DNA of 13,028 bases from Pseudodesulfovibrio sp. (GTDB lineage Bacteria; Desulfobacterota; Desulfovibrionia; Desulfovibrionales; Desulfovibrionaceae), in NCBI GenBank assembly GCA_022712815.1, contig JAFLJW010000154.1, positions 1 to 13,028 on the forward strand, given 5' to 3'. Position 1 is the stretch's first letter. Each line of letters opens with the position of its first letter. Positions 1-7,929 of this stretch are shown here, piece after piece. The notes beneath the pieces are model-generated. The model worked only from the letters and a program-made list of their open reading frames with translations, did not search any database and had not been told where the DNA came from. The position numbers and the translations under genes are program-made.

Positions 1-106
1 CGGTTGTGAAGCAGCCAGAGCAGACAAAATACATACCCTCCCATGAGGAAAAGAGCAACCTCCATACCGGATTGCCGTGTTCTCACAAAAAGGCTAAGAA
101 TTTTTC

Positions 107-1531
107 ATGCCCAAGATTCGCAATCTGAACATCGCCACCAAGCTCTCTGTCTGGGCGTGCACGCTGATCGTCATTTTCTTCGCCACCACGGCCTACCTCT
201 TCCAGCAGGTCAGGCAGGATGCCGAGGTCTCAAGCCGTATCGTCAGTGTCAATCACGATCTGGATTCTGCCATTCAGCGCATGCTGGAGAGGCTGTACAG
301 CGTGCAGGACAATATCCGCAGGTACAAGCTCATCGGCGGGGACGAAGCCGTTGGTTACATCGTCGAAGACCTGACCCGGTTTGGCGAAATCCTCAATAAA
401 ACCCTTGAAAAGCATCCCGAATACGCTGACGAATGGCAGAGTTTGTCTCTGGAATACGAGATTACTCTGGACCCGAGCGAAACGCCGGGCGACAGCCTGA
501 CCCCGGATGAAACTGTTCGGGAATGGTCTGACATTCTGGAACAAAGCCTGCTCGACAATGTTGCGGATATGGAAATGAGCCTGACCAAATTGCATGAGGC
601 CGGGCGGCACGCAGCGGATATCGGACTCTACGGTCTCATTCTTTGCCTTGTTCTGGGCGTTGGAGGCAGTCTGGTTCTGGCCTACTTCCTGAAACGATCC
701 CTGACCGAGGTTTACCGGGGCATCCGGGAGCTTGGCACCGGGGCATCCCCCCGCGATGTACGTGTTCTTTCCGGCGACGAACTGGGTGAACTGGCCCTTG
801 CCTTCAACGCCATGGCGGCCCGGTTGCGCCGCGAGGAAAAGATGCGTTCCGATTTCATTGCCATGCTCAGTCACGAAATCCGCACCCCGCTGACCAGTGT
901 GCGCGAGGCCGTGGACCTTGTAGGTTCCGGCACCTTTGGTGAGATCAATGAAAAGCAAAAGCGATTCCTTTCCATTGCGGAAAAGGAATCCATCCGCCTC
1001 TCCGAACTCCTCGCCCGGCTGCTGACCGTCTCCCGCATGGAATCCGGCGAGCTTGACCTGAAATATCAGGAAACAGACGGCACCAAGCTTGTCCAATCCT
1101 CCCTTGAACGCCTCGGACCTGCTGCACAGGCCAAAAAAATTGAGCTTGAATCGAAAATAACCGACTCCAGCTTGCCGCTCCGCGCCGATCCAGGGCATGT
1201 CCAACAGGTGCTCATGAATCTCATCGGCAACGCAATCAAGTTCTCGCCCGAAGGCGGGACCGTCAGCGTTAAAGCCAATAGTGCCGACGGCAAGGTCGTT
1301 TTTTGCATCAGAGACACCGGTCCCGGTATTCCCCAAAACGAACATGAACGAATATTTCACAAGTATTACCGCGAACCTCATGTCCGCGAAAGCGTGGATG
1401 GAGCGGGACTGGGACTGGCCATTTCCAAACGCATCGTGGATGCACACGGTGGCCGTATCTGGCTCGACAGCGAAACCGGACGCGGTTCGATCTTCTGCTT
1501 TTCCCTGCCAATAAAGAAGGACAACAGATGA
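107..1531 (+). CDS. Membrane sensor histidine kinase (HAMP-HisKA-HATPase)
   Basis: A 474-residue inner-membrane sensor kinase that should autophosphorylate on His and pass the phosphate to the regulator encoded next. Two hydrophobic segments (about residues 13-33 and 172-195) bracket a region of about 138 residues, presumably periplasmic, rich in charged helical sequence and matching no sensor domain I recognise. A HAMP linker follows (about 196-244), then the H-box SHEIRTPL with phospho-acceptor His256, the N-box with Asn375, the G1 box DTGPGIP (403-409) and the G2 box GAGLGL (432-437). All catalytic motifs are intact. The ATG at 107 has only a weak AAAAAGG-like ribosome site about 13 bases upstream. 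Bases 1-106 hold no gene I can support. The stop overlaps the regulator start (ATGA), so the pair is translationally coupled. Size and layout resemble GlrK/QseE, but orthology is not shown and the signal is unknown. Confidence 0.93.
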   Translation: MPKIRNLNIATKLSVWACTLIVIFFATTAYLFQQVRQDAEVSSRIVSVNHDLDSAIQRMLERLYSVQDNIRRYKLIGGDEAVGYIVEDLTRFGEILNKTLEKHPEYADEWQSLSLEYEITLDPSETPGDSLTPDETVREWSDILEQSLLDNVADMEMSLTKLHEAGRHAADIGLYGLILCLVLGVGGSLVLAYFLKRSLTEVYRGIRELGTGASPRDVRVLSGDELGELALAFNAMAARLRREEKMRSDFIAMLSHEIRTPLTSVREAVDLVGSGTFGEINEKQKRFLSIAEKESIRLSELLARLLTVSRMESGELDLKYQETDGTKLVQSSLERLGPAAQAKKIELESKITDSSLPLRADPGHVQQVLMNLIGNAIKFSPEGGTVSVKANSADGKVVFCIRDTGPGIPQNEHERIFHKYYREPHVRESVDGAGLGLAISKRIVDAHGGRIWLDSETGRGSIFCFSLPIKKDNR

Positions 1532-2892
1532 AAACGAAACTGACCATCCTGACCATCCCGACCATCCTTGTGGTGGACGATGACGACGCCATCCTTCAGG
1601 TGCTGGAGGCCCGTCTGCTCTCAGCCGGACTAAACACGCTCCTGGCTGACCGGGCCGAAACCGCTCTGGAAATGCTGGCTTGCGAGCCGGTGGATATCAT
1701 CGTCTCGGATGTCAGGATGCCCGGCATGGGCGGACAGGGACTGCTCAAGGAAGTCCTCGCAAACTGGCCGCATATCCCGATCATCATGCTGACCGCCCAC
1801 GGCACCATCTCGGATGCGGTGGGGTCCATTCAGGCCGGAGCCGCTGATTACCTGACCAAACCGTTTGACGGCAAGGAACTGGTCCGCCGAATCAGGGCCA
1901 TACTGGATGGGAAAAAGTCAGCCCCGACCGCCAAAGTCGCCATATCAAAAGACAACGGACTCAGGGGTGGCAAAGCCCCGGCCATGGCGCGGTTTCTCGA
2001 ACTCCTTGAGCGCGTGGCCCATTCCACGGTCACTGTCCTGCTCTTTGGCGAATCCGGCACCGGCAAGGAAAAAGCCGCCAAAATCCTGCACGATCACAGC
2101 CCCCGCGCCAAGAACCCTTTTGTCGTGGTGGACTGCGGTTCCACCCAGCCCACTTTACTGGAAAGCGAACTGTTCGGCCACGTCAAGGGATCGTTCACCC
2201 ATGCACTCAAAGACAAGAAAGGACTGATCGAGGAAGCGGATGGCGGCACCTTGTTTTTGGACGAAATCGGCAACATTTCACCGGAAATGCAAACACGACT
2301 GCTCCGTTTCCTGCAAGAAGGAACCATCCGCCGGGTGGGCGACACTCGCGAGCGAACCCTGTCCTGCCGCATTGTTGCGGCCACCAATGCGAACCTGCCG
2401 CTGATGGTCAAAAACGGTGATTTTCGTGAAGACCTCTACTACCGCCTAAAAGTCGTGACCCTGTCCATTCCGCCCCTGCGCGACAGAAAAGAAGACATTC
2501 CCATTCTGGTCGATGGCTTTGTCGAGGACTTGTGCAAAGAGCAGAAACGACCTGTGGCGACCATCACGCCTGCTGCCATGGAAAAACTTTCAGGCCACCC
2601 CTGGCCCGGCAATGTGCGTGAACTCAGGAACACCCTTGAGGCCGCCCTGGTCTTCTGCCAGGGTAATACCATTGAAGCGACCGATCTCCAGATTGAAGAG
2701 CCGCCAAGAGACTCTCCGGCAATGACCAACTCCGGATTATCCTTGGAAAACAATGAAAAAGAGACAATCATCAAGGCTCTCAAGCATTGCAATGGAGTCA
2801 AGAAAGATGCTGCCGACACCCTTGGCATCAGCCGCAGAGCCATTCATTATAAAATCAAAAAATATGGAATCGGCGACCCAAGAGACGAGTGA
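1528..2892 (+). CDS. Sigma-54-dependent response regulator (REC-AAA-Fis), GlrR-like
   Basis: A 454-residue NtrC-family activator of sigma-54 promoters, the likely partner of the kinase it overlaps. The receiver domain (about 12-125) has the acidic cluster D17-D20, phospho-acceptor D61, T89 and K111. The AAA+ domain (about 145-380) has Walker A GESGTGKE (174-181) and Walker B GGTLFLDE (239-246). A Fis-type helix-turn-helix lies at about 405-450. The sigma-54-contacting loop reads GSFTHA (221-226) instead of GAFTGA: the key Thr is kept, but Gly5 is His. The start is set by AAGGA at 1517-1521, six bases before an ATG that overlaps the kinase stop. The N-terminus carries three T-I-L/P repeats before the receiver, from a tandem 9-base repeat. 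The LTAHG-x-I-x-DAV segment and length resemble GlrR/QseF. Target promoters are unknown; no clear GG-N10-GC site was seen in the intergenic regions. Confidence 0.95.
   Translation: MKTKLTILTIPTILVVDDDDAILQVLEARLLSAGLNTLLADRAETALEMLACEPVDIIVSDVRMPGMGGQGLLKEVLANWPHIPIIMLTAHGTISDAVGSIQAGAADYLTKPFDGKELVRRIRAILDGKKSAPTAKVAISKDNGLRGGKAPAMARFLELLERVAHSTVTVLLFGESGTGKEKAAKILHDHSPRAKNPFVVVDCGSTQPTLLESELFGHVKGSFTHALKDKKGLIEEADGGTLFLDEIGNISPEMQTRLLRFLQEGTIRRVGDTRERTLSCRIVAATNANLPLMVKNGDFREDLYYRLKVVTLSIPPLRDRKEDIPILVDGFVEDLCKEQKRPVATITPAAMEKLSGHPWPGNVRELRNTLEAALVFCQGNTIEATDLQIEEPPRDSPAMTNSGLSLENNEKETIIKALKHCNGVKKDAADTLGISRRAIHYKIKKYGIGDPRDE
1542..1568 (+). repeat. Three tandem copies of a 9-base unit in a regulator N-terminus
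   Basis: The unit GACCATCC(T/C) occurs three times in a row, with the last base T, C, T. It lies in frame near the start of the sigma-54 regulator and encodes Thr-Ile-Leu, Thr-Ile-Pro, Thr-Ile-Leu (residues 6-14). It lengthens the stretch before the first receiver beta strand. Slippage would change the N-terminus without shifting frame. Confidence 0.8.
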
Positions 2893-2911
2893 AGCAGACT
2901 GTAATTAACTC

Positions 2912-2934
2912 AATCAATTCTCTGTGATTTTTTT
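2912..2934 (+). terminator. Weak possible terminator after the sigma-54 regulator
   Basis: A 5-base inverted repeat, AATCA (2912-2916) and TGATT (2925-2929), runs into seven T residues (2928-2934), 20 bases after the regulator stop. The stem is short and AT-rich with an 8-base loop, so intrinsic termination here is only a possibility. Confidence 0.2.
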
Positions 2935-3033
2935 GAACAGACATATTCCTGCACTTCGGGTATGATGCGGAACGTTATTTTCAGTTTTATGCCAGTATTC
3001 ATTATTATTTCGGCTTTTAGCGCACCATCGGGC

Positions 3034-3062
3034 TTGCAACAATCCAACCCCTTGGTTATATA
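3034..3062 (+). promoter_or_regulatory. Candidate sigma-70-type promoter for cheV
   Basis: TTGCAA (3034-3039) and TATATA (3057-3062) are separated by 17 bases, the preferred spacing for a housekeeping sigma factor. Transcription would begin near 3069, giving a leader of about 47 bases before cheV. This is a match by eye only. It fits the 223-base gap after the previous operon, which implies cheV has its own promoter. Confidence 0.4.
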
Positions 3063-3079
3063 TAAGGTTCAGACCTTAT
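3062..3079. promoter_or_regulatory. Perfect 7-base dyad over the predicted cheV start point
   Basis: ATAAGGT (3062-3068) and ACCTTAT (3073-3079) are exact inverted copies around a TCAG centre. The dyad overlaps the end of the candidate -10 element and the predicted transcription start. That is where a repressor operator or a 5' RNA hairpin would act. No T run follows, so it is not an intrinsic terminator. Confidence 0.4.
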
Positions 3080-3115
3080 CGAACTTTTGCGTGTTACTTC
3101 TCTGGAGACAATTCA

Positions 3116-4072
3116 ATGAGCGAAACCAATATTCTGCTTGAATCCGGTACCAACGAGCTGGAAATCGTCGAATTTTATCTCGATGAAGAACGCGAGAACG
3201 GAGACTACAGAGGTTTTTACGGCATCAACGTAGCCAAGGTTCTGGAAATCATCCAGTTGCCCGCTCTCACGGAAATGCCCGAAGCCTCGCACGATGCAGT
3301 GCTTGGAGCTTTCAACCTGCGCGACGAGATCATCCCGCTCATCGACCTGGCTGGCTGGCTCAAGAAAAGTCGGGTTCAGACAGACGAGCCAAAGGTCATC
3401 GTCACTGAGTTCAACCGGACCAAGAGCGCATTTCTGGTTTCCGGCGTGACCCGCATCCATCGCATCAACTGGAATGAAATAGAGGCCCCTTCGGGTTATG
3501 TTTCCGCGCTGACTCTCAACTCCATCACCGGCGTGGTCAAATTTACCGACCGCATCATCTTCATCCTTGACATGGAAAAGATCTGCATGGATCTCAACCC
3601 CGAAGCGATTCCCATCGAAGAACCCACCGAAGCCATCAAGCAGGCCATCGCCCAAAAGGAAATCAAGGCACTGGTGGCCGACGATTCCACCATGGCTCGC
3701 AAGATGATCACCGGTATTCTGGAAAAAGCCGGAATCAAAGTGCATCCCGTGGAAAACGGAGAACTCGCATGGCAATACTTGATGGCCATCAAACGCAAAT
3801 CACTTGAACGGGACATAGCACTGCAAGATTACGTGGATATCGTTGTTTCGGATATCGAAATGCCTGTCATGGACGGGCACACCCTGACCAGACAAATCAA
3901 GGAAGACCCCGTACTCAAGGCGATCCCGGTCGTGTTGTGCTCCTCGATCATCACCCAGACACTGCGCCACAAGGGCGTTGCCGTGGGCGCGAACGATCAG
4001 GTATCCAAGGCCGATCTGGGTGAATTGGTCCCAATCGTCCACACCCTGATAAACAAAGAAGCCAAAGACTAG
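3116..4072 (+). CDS. cheV: Chemotaxis coupling protein CheV (CheW-REC)
   Basis: A 318-residue cytoplasmic protein that links chemoreceptors to CheA and can be phosphorylated to tune coupling. The N-terminus (NILLESGTNELEIVEF, residues 5-20) is characteristic of CheV. A CheW-like domain spans about 15-165. The receiver spans about 184-315, with D189/D190, phospho-acceptor D246 (SDIEMP), S276/S277 and K298, all intact. The start is supported by GGAG at 3104-3107, eight bases before the ATG. It sits after a separate promoter candidate and 26 bases before the DUF885-like gene, with which it is probably co-transcribed. No cheA, cheW, cheR or receptor gene lies in the window, so this is an orphan cheV locus. 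The architecture and signature make the identity secure; the receptors it serves cannot be read here. Confidence 0.95.
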   Translation: MSETNILLESGTNELEIVEFYLDEERENGDYRGFYGINVAKVLEIIQLPALTEMPEASHDAVLGAFNLRDEIIPLIDLAGWLKKSRVQTDEPKVIVTEFNRTKSAFLVSGVTRIHRINWNEIEAPSGYVSALTLNSITGVVKFTDRIIFILDMEKICMDLNPEAIPIEEPTEAIKQAIAQKEIKALVADDSTMARKMITGILEKAGIKVHPVENGELAWQYLMAIKRKSLERDIALQDYVDIVVSDIEMPVMDGHTLTRQIKEDPVLKAIPVVLCSSIITQTLRHKGVAVGANDQVSKADLGELVPIVHTLINKEAKD

Positions 4073-4098
4073 CTCGGCCTTGGGCTGGTAATAAATCC

Positions 4099-5694
4099 AT
4101 GAAAATAAAATCTGCCGGGAAATACTTTTCCTACGTTGCCAGGCAATTTCCCGTGATGTGCTCATCTGGAGCTTTCCCGCTCATGCCTCCTGTGACCGAA
4201 GCTTCCAAATGGCTGGACCGATTTGACGACCTGTCCCAAAAAGGAATCGCCAAACACATTGCCAAACTGACCCTCTTCAAGAGCGACTTCATGGATGCGG
4301 AAGCCAAAGGGACCACCCTTGAGGAGCAGAGCCATGCACGAGCTCTTGCACTCAGCGTGAGTGGTGTCATCACTGAGCTAAATTTCATCAGGGCCTGGGA
4401 GAAAAACCCGGAACTCTATCTGGAAATCGCCTTCACCGGTCTGGAACAAGCTGTCGCAATGCCCGCCAAATCTGAAAAAGTCAGGCAAAAACGTTTTCTC
4501 AAACGACTTAAGGATATCCCCGGCCTGCTCAAACTGGCACCGACCAATATCGAGGCCGTCAGCCTTTCAAGCCGGGCAATGACCCAGACCATGATCCGCG
4601 ACTGCGCCCGATACCTGAACGAGCTGGAAAAAAGCGAACTCGGCACAATCGGAAAAGCTCCCCGCTATCTGGCGGACACCCTCACCGCGCTCAGGGATTT
4701 CGACAGGTTCGTGACTTCACGCCCGGAAATTCCAGAGTCAAAAGGCCCGCTCTTTACGGACATGGGCAAAAACGTGCTCGGCACAACCAAAACGCCGGAA
4801 GAAATCTACGCCATCGCAGAGGATGAGTTCAATCATCGCCTCACTTCGCTCAACAAGCTCAGTTCCGAGTCAGGCAACGGATCGGACTGGAAAAATCTGC
4901 ACGACAACTATGAAGGACCGGACTGCGACAAAATGGAAGCGCAGGACGTTATCATCAGGGAAATCCACCGCTTGCGTCGCTTCATGCTGGAATCATCTCT
5001 GCCAGGAGTCTTCAACGACAGCGGACTCAACATTGTTCCTCAGCCTCTGCACAGGGCTTCCACCCTGCGTCCCATCCACTATGACCCTGCTCTGGGTGCA
5101 TGGGATGCCGAGCCATCCCGTTGCTATGTCAGCCCCCAACTTTTCATGGGCCGGGGGTTCCGGGACAATCCGGCCAGACTGGCCCGGATACGCCGGGAAT
5201 ACATATTCATGACCGCCAGGCAAACCTATCCCGGCCGCCATCTGCTCGACTCCCAACGCCGCGCACTTGGCGATTCACCGCTTTCCCAGATGACCAATCC
5301 CCTGTTCATGGCTGGCTGGCTGGCCTTTGCCGAGAACCTGCTGGAAGAACTCGGATATCTGGAAGACCCGCTGGATCGCGTGGTTCACCATCAACGCGGC
5401 TTGTGTCGCTCCGCCCTGGCCATGATTGATGCGGGGTTGGCCGCAGACACTCTGGATCAAGACAAATGCCTCGCCATTTTGAGTGATGTCGGCTTTTCCA
5501 GAGAGGAATCCCTGGACCATATCCGCACCATCCACCTGGCTCCGGCCAGTCGAATCATGCCGGTCCTGGGATTATACGAAATCACCTTGCTCAGAAAAGA
5601 GTCAAACATGGAACTCGGCCCGTTCTGCAAAGCCTTGTTTGCTGGCGGACAACTGCCATTCCAGTTCATCGCGCAGCAAATGCGGAGAAACTAG
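4099..5694 (+). CDS. DUF885-like protein, predicted inactive metallopeptidase-fold homologue
   Basis: A 531-residue protein without an obvious signal peptide. The C-terminal half follows the order of DUF885 proteins: a P-x-P region (about 313-318), the PGxH segment at 374-383, the GW-containing helix at 402-420, the conserved DxGL-type helix (about 443-450) and an arginine-rich end. DUF885 members usually carry HE-x-Y-P-G-H-H and F-V-E-G-W, thought to form a zinc site. Here these read RQTYPGRH (374-381) and FMAGW (403-407), so His, Glu, one of the paired His and the later Glu are all replaced. A binding or scaffold role is more likely than hydrolysis. The ATG at 4099 lacks a good ribosome site; later Met codons (20, 29) are no better, and the early residues look like part of the protein. 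It lies 26 bases after cheV, suggesting an operon. Family call from remembered motifs; function unknown. Confidence 0.75.
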   Translation: MKIKSAGKYFSYVARQFPVMCSSGAFPLMPPVTEASKWLDRFDDLSQKGIAKHIAKLTLFKSDFMDAEAKGTTLEEQSHARALALSVSGVITELNFIRAWEKNPELYLEIAFTGLEQAVAMPAKSEKVRQKRFLKRLKDIPGLLKLAPTNIEAVSLSSRAMTQTMIRDCARYLNELEKSELGTIGKAPRYLADTLTALRDFDRFVTSRPEIPESKGPLFTDMGKNVLGTTKTPEEIYAIAEDEFNHRLTSLNKLSSESGNGSDWKNLHDNYEGPDCDKMEAQDVIIREIHRLRRFMLESSLPGVFNDSGLNIVPQPLHRASTLRPIHYDPALGAWDAEPSRCYVSPQLFMGRGFRDNPARLARIRREYIFMTARQTYPGRHLLDSQRRALGDSPLSQMTNPLFMAGWLAFAENLLEELGYLEDPLDRVVHHQRGLCRSALAMIDAGLAADTLDQDKCLAILSDVGFSREESLDHIRTIHLAPASRIMPVLGLYEITLLRKESNMELGPFCKALFAGGQLPFQFIAQQMRRN

Positions 5695-5737
5695 CCCCCT
5701 CCGGACGACTCTTCCGATATCTTCTGATTAACTGAAA

Positions 5738-7486
5738 CTAGAGAGTGAGCAAATTTCCTATTTCGGAAAGATGAGTGACGCGGGTTGCCTTGACCCTTTC
5801 GGACAGGATTTCTATTTTTTCGATGTTGATCAGGAAGAATGTTGCAAGATCACCGTCCAGCTTTCCTTCATCAATTTCCTTCTTTAAAATCTTGACGGCC
5901 TCGCTTCGGGTGAAGGCGGGTTTGTAATGGCGTTCCTGAGTCACGGCATCGTAAATATCAACGATGGACATCAAGCGACTCTGGAGAAAAATATCATCCG
6001 CCATCAAACCATCAGGATACCCACTGCCGTCCATGCGTTCATGGTGCTGGCGGATGATGGTCAGCATGTTATCATACCCTTCCTGCATGGGAATATGCTG
6101 GAGGATACGTTCGCTTTCCGCCGGGTGCCGCTGAATTTCCAATCGCTCCTCAAGTGTCAGGTTGCCGTATTCAAGCAGGAGGACTTCCAGTTCATCATCG
6201 TACAGCAGCGGCAACTTGTCGTTACCCACCTGCCATGATTGCTCTCCCAGATTCTTGATATATTCCAGATCTTCCTTACCCGGAGTCATTGATTTGTTGA
6301 CGCTTCGGACACGGTCATAGGCCTCGACCCAGTTGAAATCGGAGGCCTGACCGAAAAGCTGGAAACGGGCGCGGAGCACTTCCATGCGGCGTTCCGGCAA
6401 ACGTGTGTTTTTGGTCAGCACATCTTCCTTGATGCCAATCTTGCCAACATCGTGCAAAATGCCCGCGTAATAAAGTTCCCGCAGTTCCTCGTCGGAGAAA
6501 CGGATATCCGTAAAACCGGCATCCTCGTTCAAAGCATAGGCAAAGGCCACGGCCAGATGTGCCACACGCTCGGAGTGACCGGCGGTAAACGGGTCTCTGG
6601 AATCAATCGCTTCGGCCAACGCTTGCAGGATGGCGTTCATAAGTCTCTGCACACCCTCGAAGTTGAAGGCGTTGCTAACGGAAATACCAGCCACTGAGGC
6701 CAGGGTCGCAAGGCTTTTGCGATGGGCGGCCTCGAATAAATCCTTGTTCTCGGAGGCGAGAATCAGAACACCTTCGCACCGGTTGGGCGAAACAATCGGG
6801 ATAAGGGCCATGGAACCGAGTCCTGACAATTCATCGTCCCAACGGCTTTCTTTATCAAGGTTGTTAATAATTTCGCCACGCCCGTCCTCGGCCACCTGGA
6901 TGAACAAATCGCTGTCCGCCAGGGCTTGCAAATTGCTGCCAAAGGGAAACCCGAATTGAACGGCAAGACGAAACTGAACACTCCCCGGCTCGGCCAGAAA
7001 AACCATGCCCAACTCGCCTGGATAATTCTCTCGGCGGCATTCGTTGATAAGCGCGGCAACCACGTCACGTATGCTCAGGGAGGTATTGATGGCCGGAACA
7101 GATCTGTGCAACAAAGCCAATTCCCGATACTTGGTCAGAGCCTCCTCGGCAATGGATCGCCGGGCCCGTTCCATGTCGATCAGTTCCTGAATGGAATAAG
7201 TGGTAAACTTGAGAACACGCTCACAATTTGTCCGGGACTCCTCAGAATACCCTGACGGTACGCGCATCAGTACCTTGCCGGTATGGATATTGTTAAACTG
7301 AAGTGATGCCGAGATCACGCCGGACTGATTTTCGTCAAATCCGGTAAAGGAATCCGTTCCTTCGACAATGACAACCTCGCCTTCATAACCAATGGCCAAA
7401 GGGCACTCTCTGCCCACAAGCTCATAAGCTTTACGAAGAAAATTGCGAAGTACGCCCGGGCGTATGTATTTTTTCAGAGGCGTCAT
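5738..7486 (-). CDS. GAF and HD-GYP protein, predicted cyclic di-GMP phosphodiesterase
   Basis: A 582-residue cytoplasmic protein, last gene of the four-gene - strand set. The N-terminus (about 1-80) resembles a small-molecule sensor but is not recognised. A helical linker (about 85-130) and a GAF-like domain (about 125-275) follow, then an HD-GYP domain (about 280-560). Metal-site motifs are complete: H304 (AGHSERVAH), H345-D346 (ILHDVGK), and HHE-x2-DG-x-GYP (481-491), so hydrolysis of cyclic di-GMP is expected. About 79 extra residues (roughly 358-442) separate HDVGK from the LTxEERxxIxxHP segment, compared with the compact form of the domain; a similar insertion occurs in some proteobacterial HD-GYP proteins. 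It starts 23 bases after the single-domain regulator gene, with GGAAG about 14 bases upstream of the ATG, so it is likely co-transcribed and may act as that regulator's output. It converges with the DUF885-like gene across 43 bases with no clear terminator. Confidence 0.92.
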   Translation of the reverse strand: MTPLKKYIRPGVLRNFLRKAYELVGRECPLAIGYEGEVVIVEGTDSFTGFDENQSGVISASLQFNNIHTGKVLMRVPSGYSEESRTNCERVLKFTTYSIQELIDMERARRSIAEEALTKYRELALLHRSVPAINTSLSIRDVVAALINECRRENYPGELGMVFLAEPGSVQFRLAVQFGFPFGSNLQALADSDLFIQVAEDGRGEIINNLDKESRWDDELSGLGSMALIPIVSPNRCEGVLILASENKDLFEAAHRKSLATLASVAGISVSNAFNFEGVQRLMNAILQALAEAIDSRDPFTAGHSERVAHLAVAFAYALNEDAGFTDIRFSDEELRELYYAGILHDVGKIGIKEDVLTKNTRLPERRMEVLRARFQLFGQASDFNWVEAYDRVRSVNKSMTPGKEDLEYIKNLGEQSWQVGNDKLPLLYDDELEVLLLEYGNLTLEERLEIQRHPAESERILQHIPMQEGYDNMLTIIRQHHERMDGSGYPDGLMADDIFLQSRLMSIVDIYDAVTQERHYKPAFTRSEAVKILKKEIDEGKLDGDLATFFLINIEKIEILSERVKATRVTHLSEIGNLLTL

Positions 7487-7509
7487 GAATATTTTATCTT
7501 CCAGAGGCG

Positions 7510-7890
7510 TTACAGTTCCAGCAATTCCTTGGAAACTCTCAGTATCTCATCAGGATCAAAGGGTTTGGTCATGTACATCATGGCACCGAGTTCAAGGCCC
7601 TGCTTGCGATCGACCTCCTGTCCTTTGGCAGTGAGCAGGATAATCTTGACGTCACCCAGATCGCCGTCAGCCATAACGATACGGCAAACTTCATATCCGT
7701 TCATCTTGGGCATCATGATATCAAGAAAAACCAAATCAGGCCGCTCCGAGCGAATGAATTCCAGTCCTTCCTCGCCATCAGATGCCGTGAACAGCTCCAC
7801 GTCATACTCATCCTCAAGCTCTTCCAGAGTCTGCTCCAAAAGCATCTTGATGTGGACTTCATCATCGACAATGAGGATTTTTTTGATCAT
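7510..7890 (-). CDS. Single-domain response regulator (CheY-like receiver)
   Basis: A stand-alone receiver of 126 residues with no output domain. The key residues are all present: D9/D10 in the first acidic cluster, phospho-acceptor D57 (FLDIMMP), T87 and K109 (TKPF). It probably takes phosphate from the hybrid kinase encoded just upstream and acts by protein contact, for instance on the HD-GYP protein encoded 23 bases downstream. The start chosen is the ATG at 7890, seven bases after AAGGAG (7903-7898). A GTG immediately before it (7893) is in frame but sits only four bases from the ribosome site. A 105-base gap separates it from the kinase gene and contains its own promoter candidate and a dyad, so this gene and the next may be expressed beyond the level of the upstream pair. 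Partner assignment is inference from gene order. Confidence 0.93.
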   Translation of the reverse strand: MIKKILIVDDEVHIKMLLEQTLEELEDEYDVELFTASDGEEGLEFIRSERPDLVFLDIMMPKMNGYEVCRIVMADGDLGDVKIILLTAKGQEVDRKQGLELGAMMYMTKPFDPDEILRVSKELLEL

Positions 7891-7897
7891 CACACAA

Positions 7898-7903
7898 CTC
7901 CTT
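7898..7903 (-). promoter_or_regulatory. Ribosome binding site deciding the regulator start
   Basis: AAGGAG on the - strand lies seven bases before ATG at 7890 and four bases before the in-frame GTG at 7893. The spacing favours the ATG. Confidence 0.7.
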
Positions 7904-7929
7904 GGAACCAGTTGAAAAACTATTTAGCC

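Noticed and set aside
72..100. TTGCCG-17-TAAGAA upstream of the first kinase as a promoter
   Set aside because: Both elements match the consensus poorly, and the start point would fall at the ATG, leaving no ribosome site on the transcript.
731..750. GGCAC-like sequence resembling half of a sigma-54 promoter
   Set aside because: It lies inside the kinase coding region and lacks a correctly spaced TTGC element.
230..1447. A 405-codon open frame on the - strand opposite the first kinase
   Set aside because: It lies wholly antisense to a kinase with every catalytic motif intact, and its translation shows no recognisable domain. It is explained by codon bias on the + strand.
3113..3775. A 220-codon open frame on the - strand opposite cheV
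   Set aside because: It is antisense to the clear cheV gene, with His/Asp-rich translation typical of a reverse-strand shadow.
5695..5737. Possible bidirectional terminator between the convergent genes
   Set aside because: Only a 4-base CGGA/TCCG pair is present and there is no T run on either strand.
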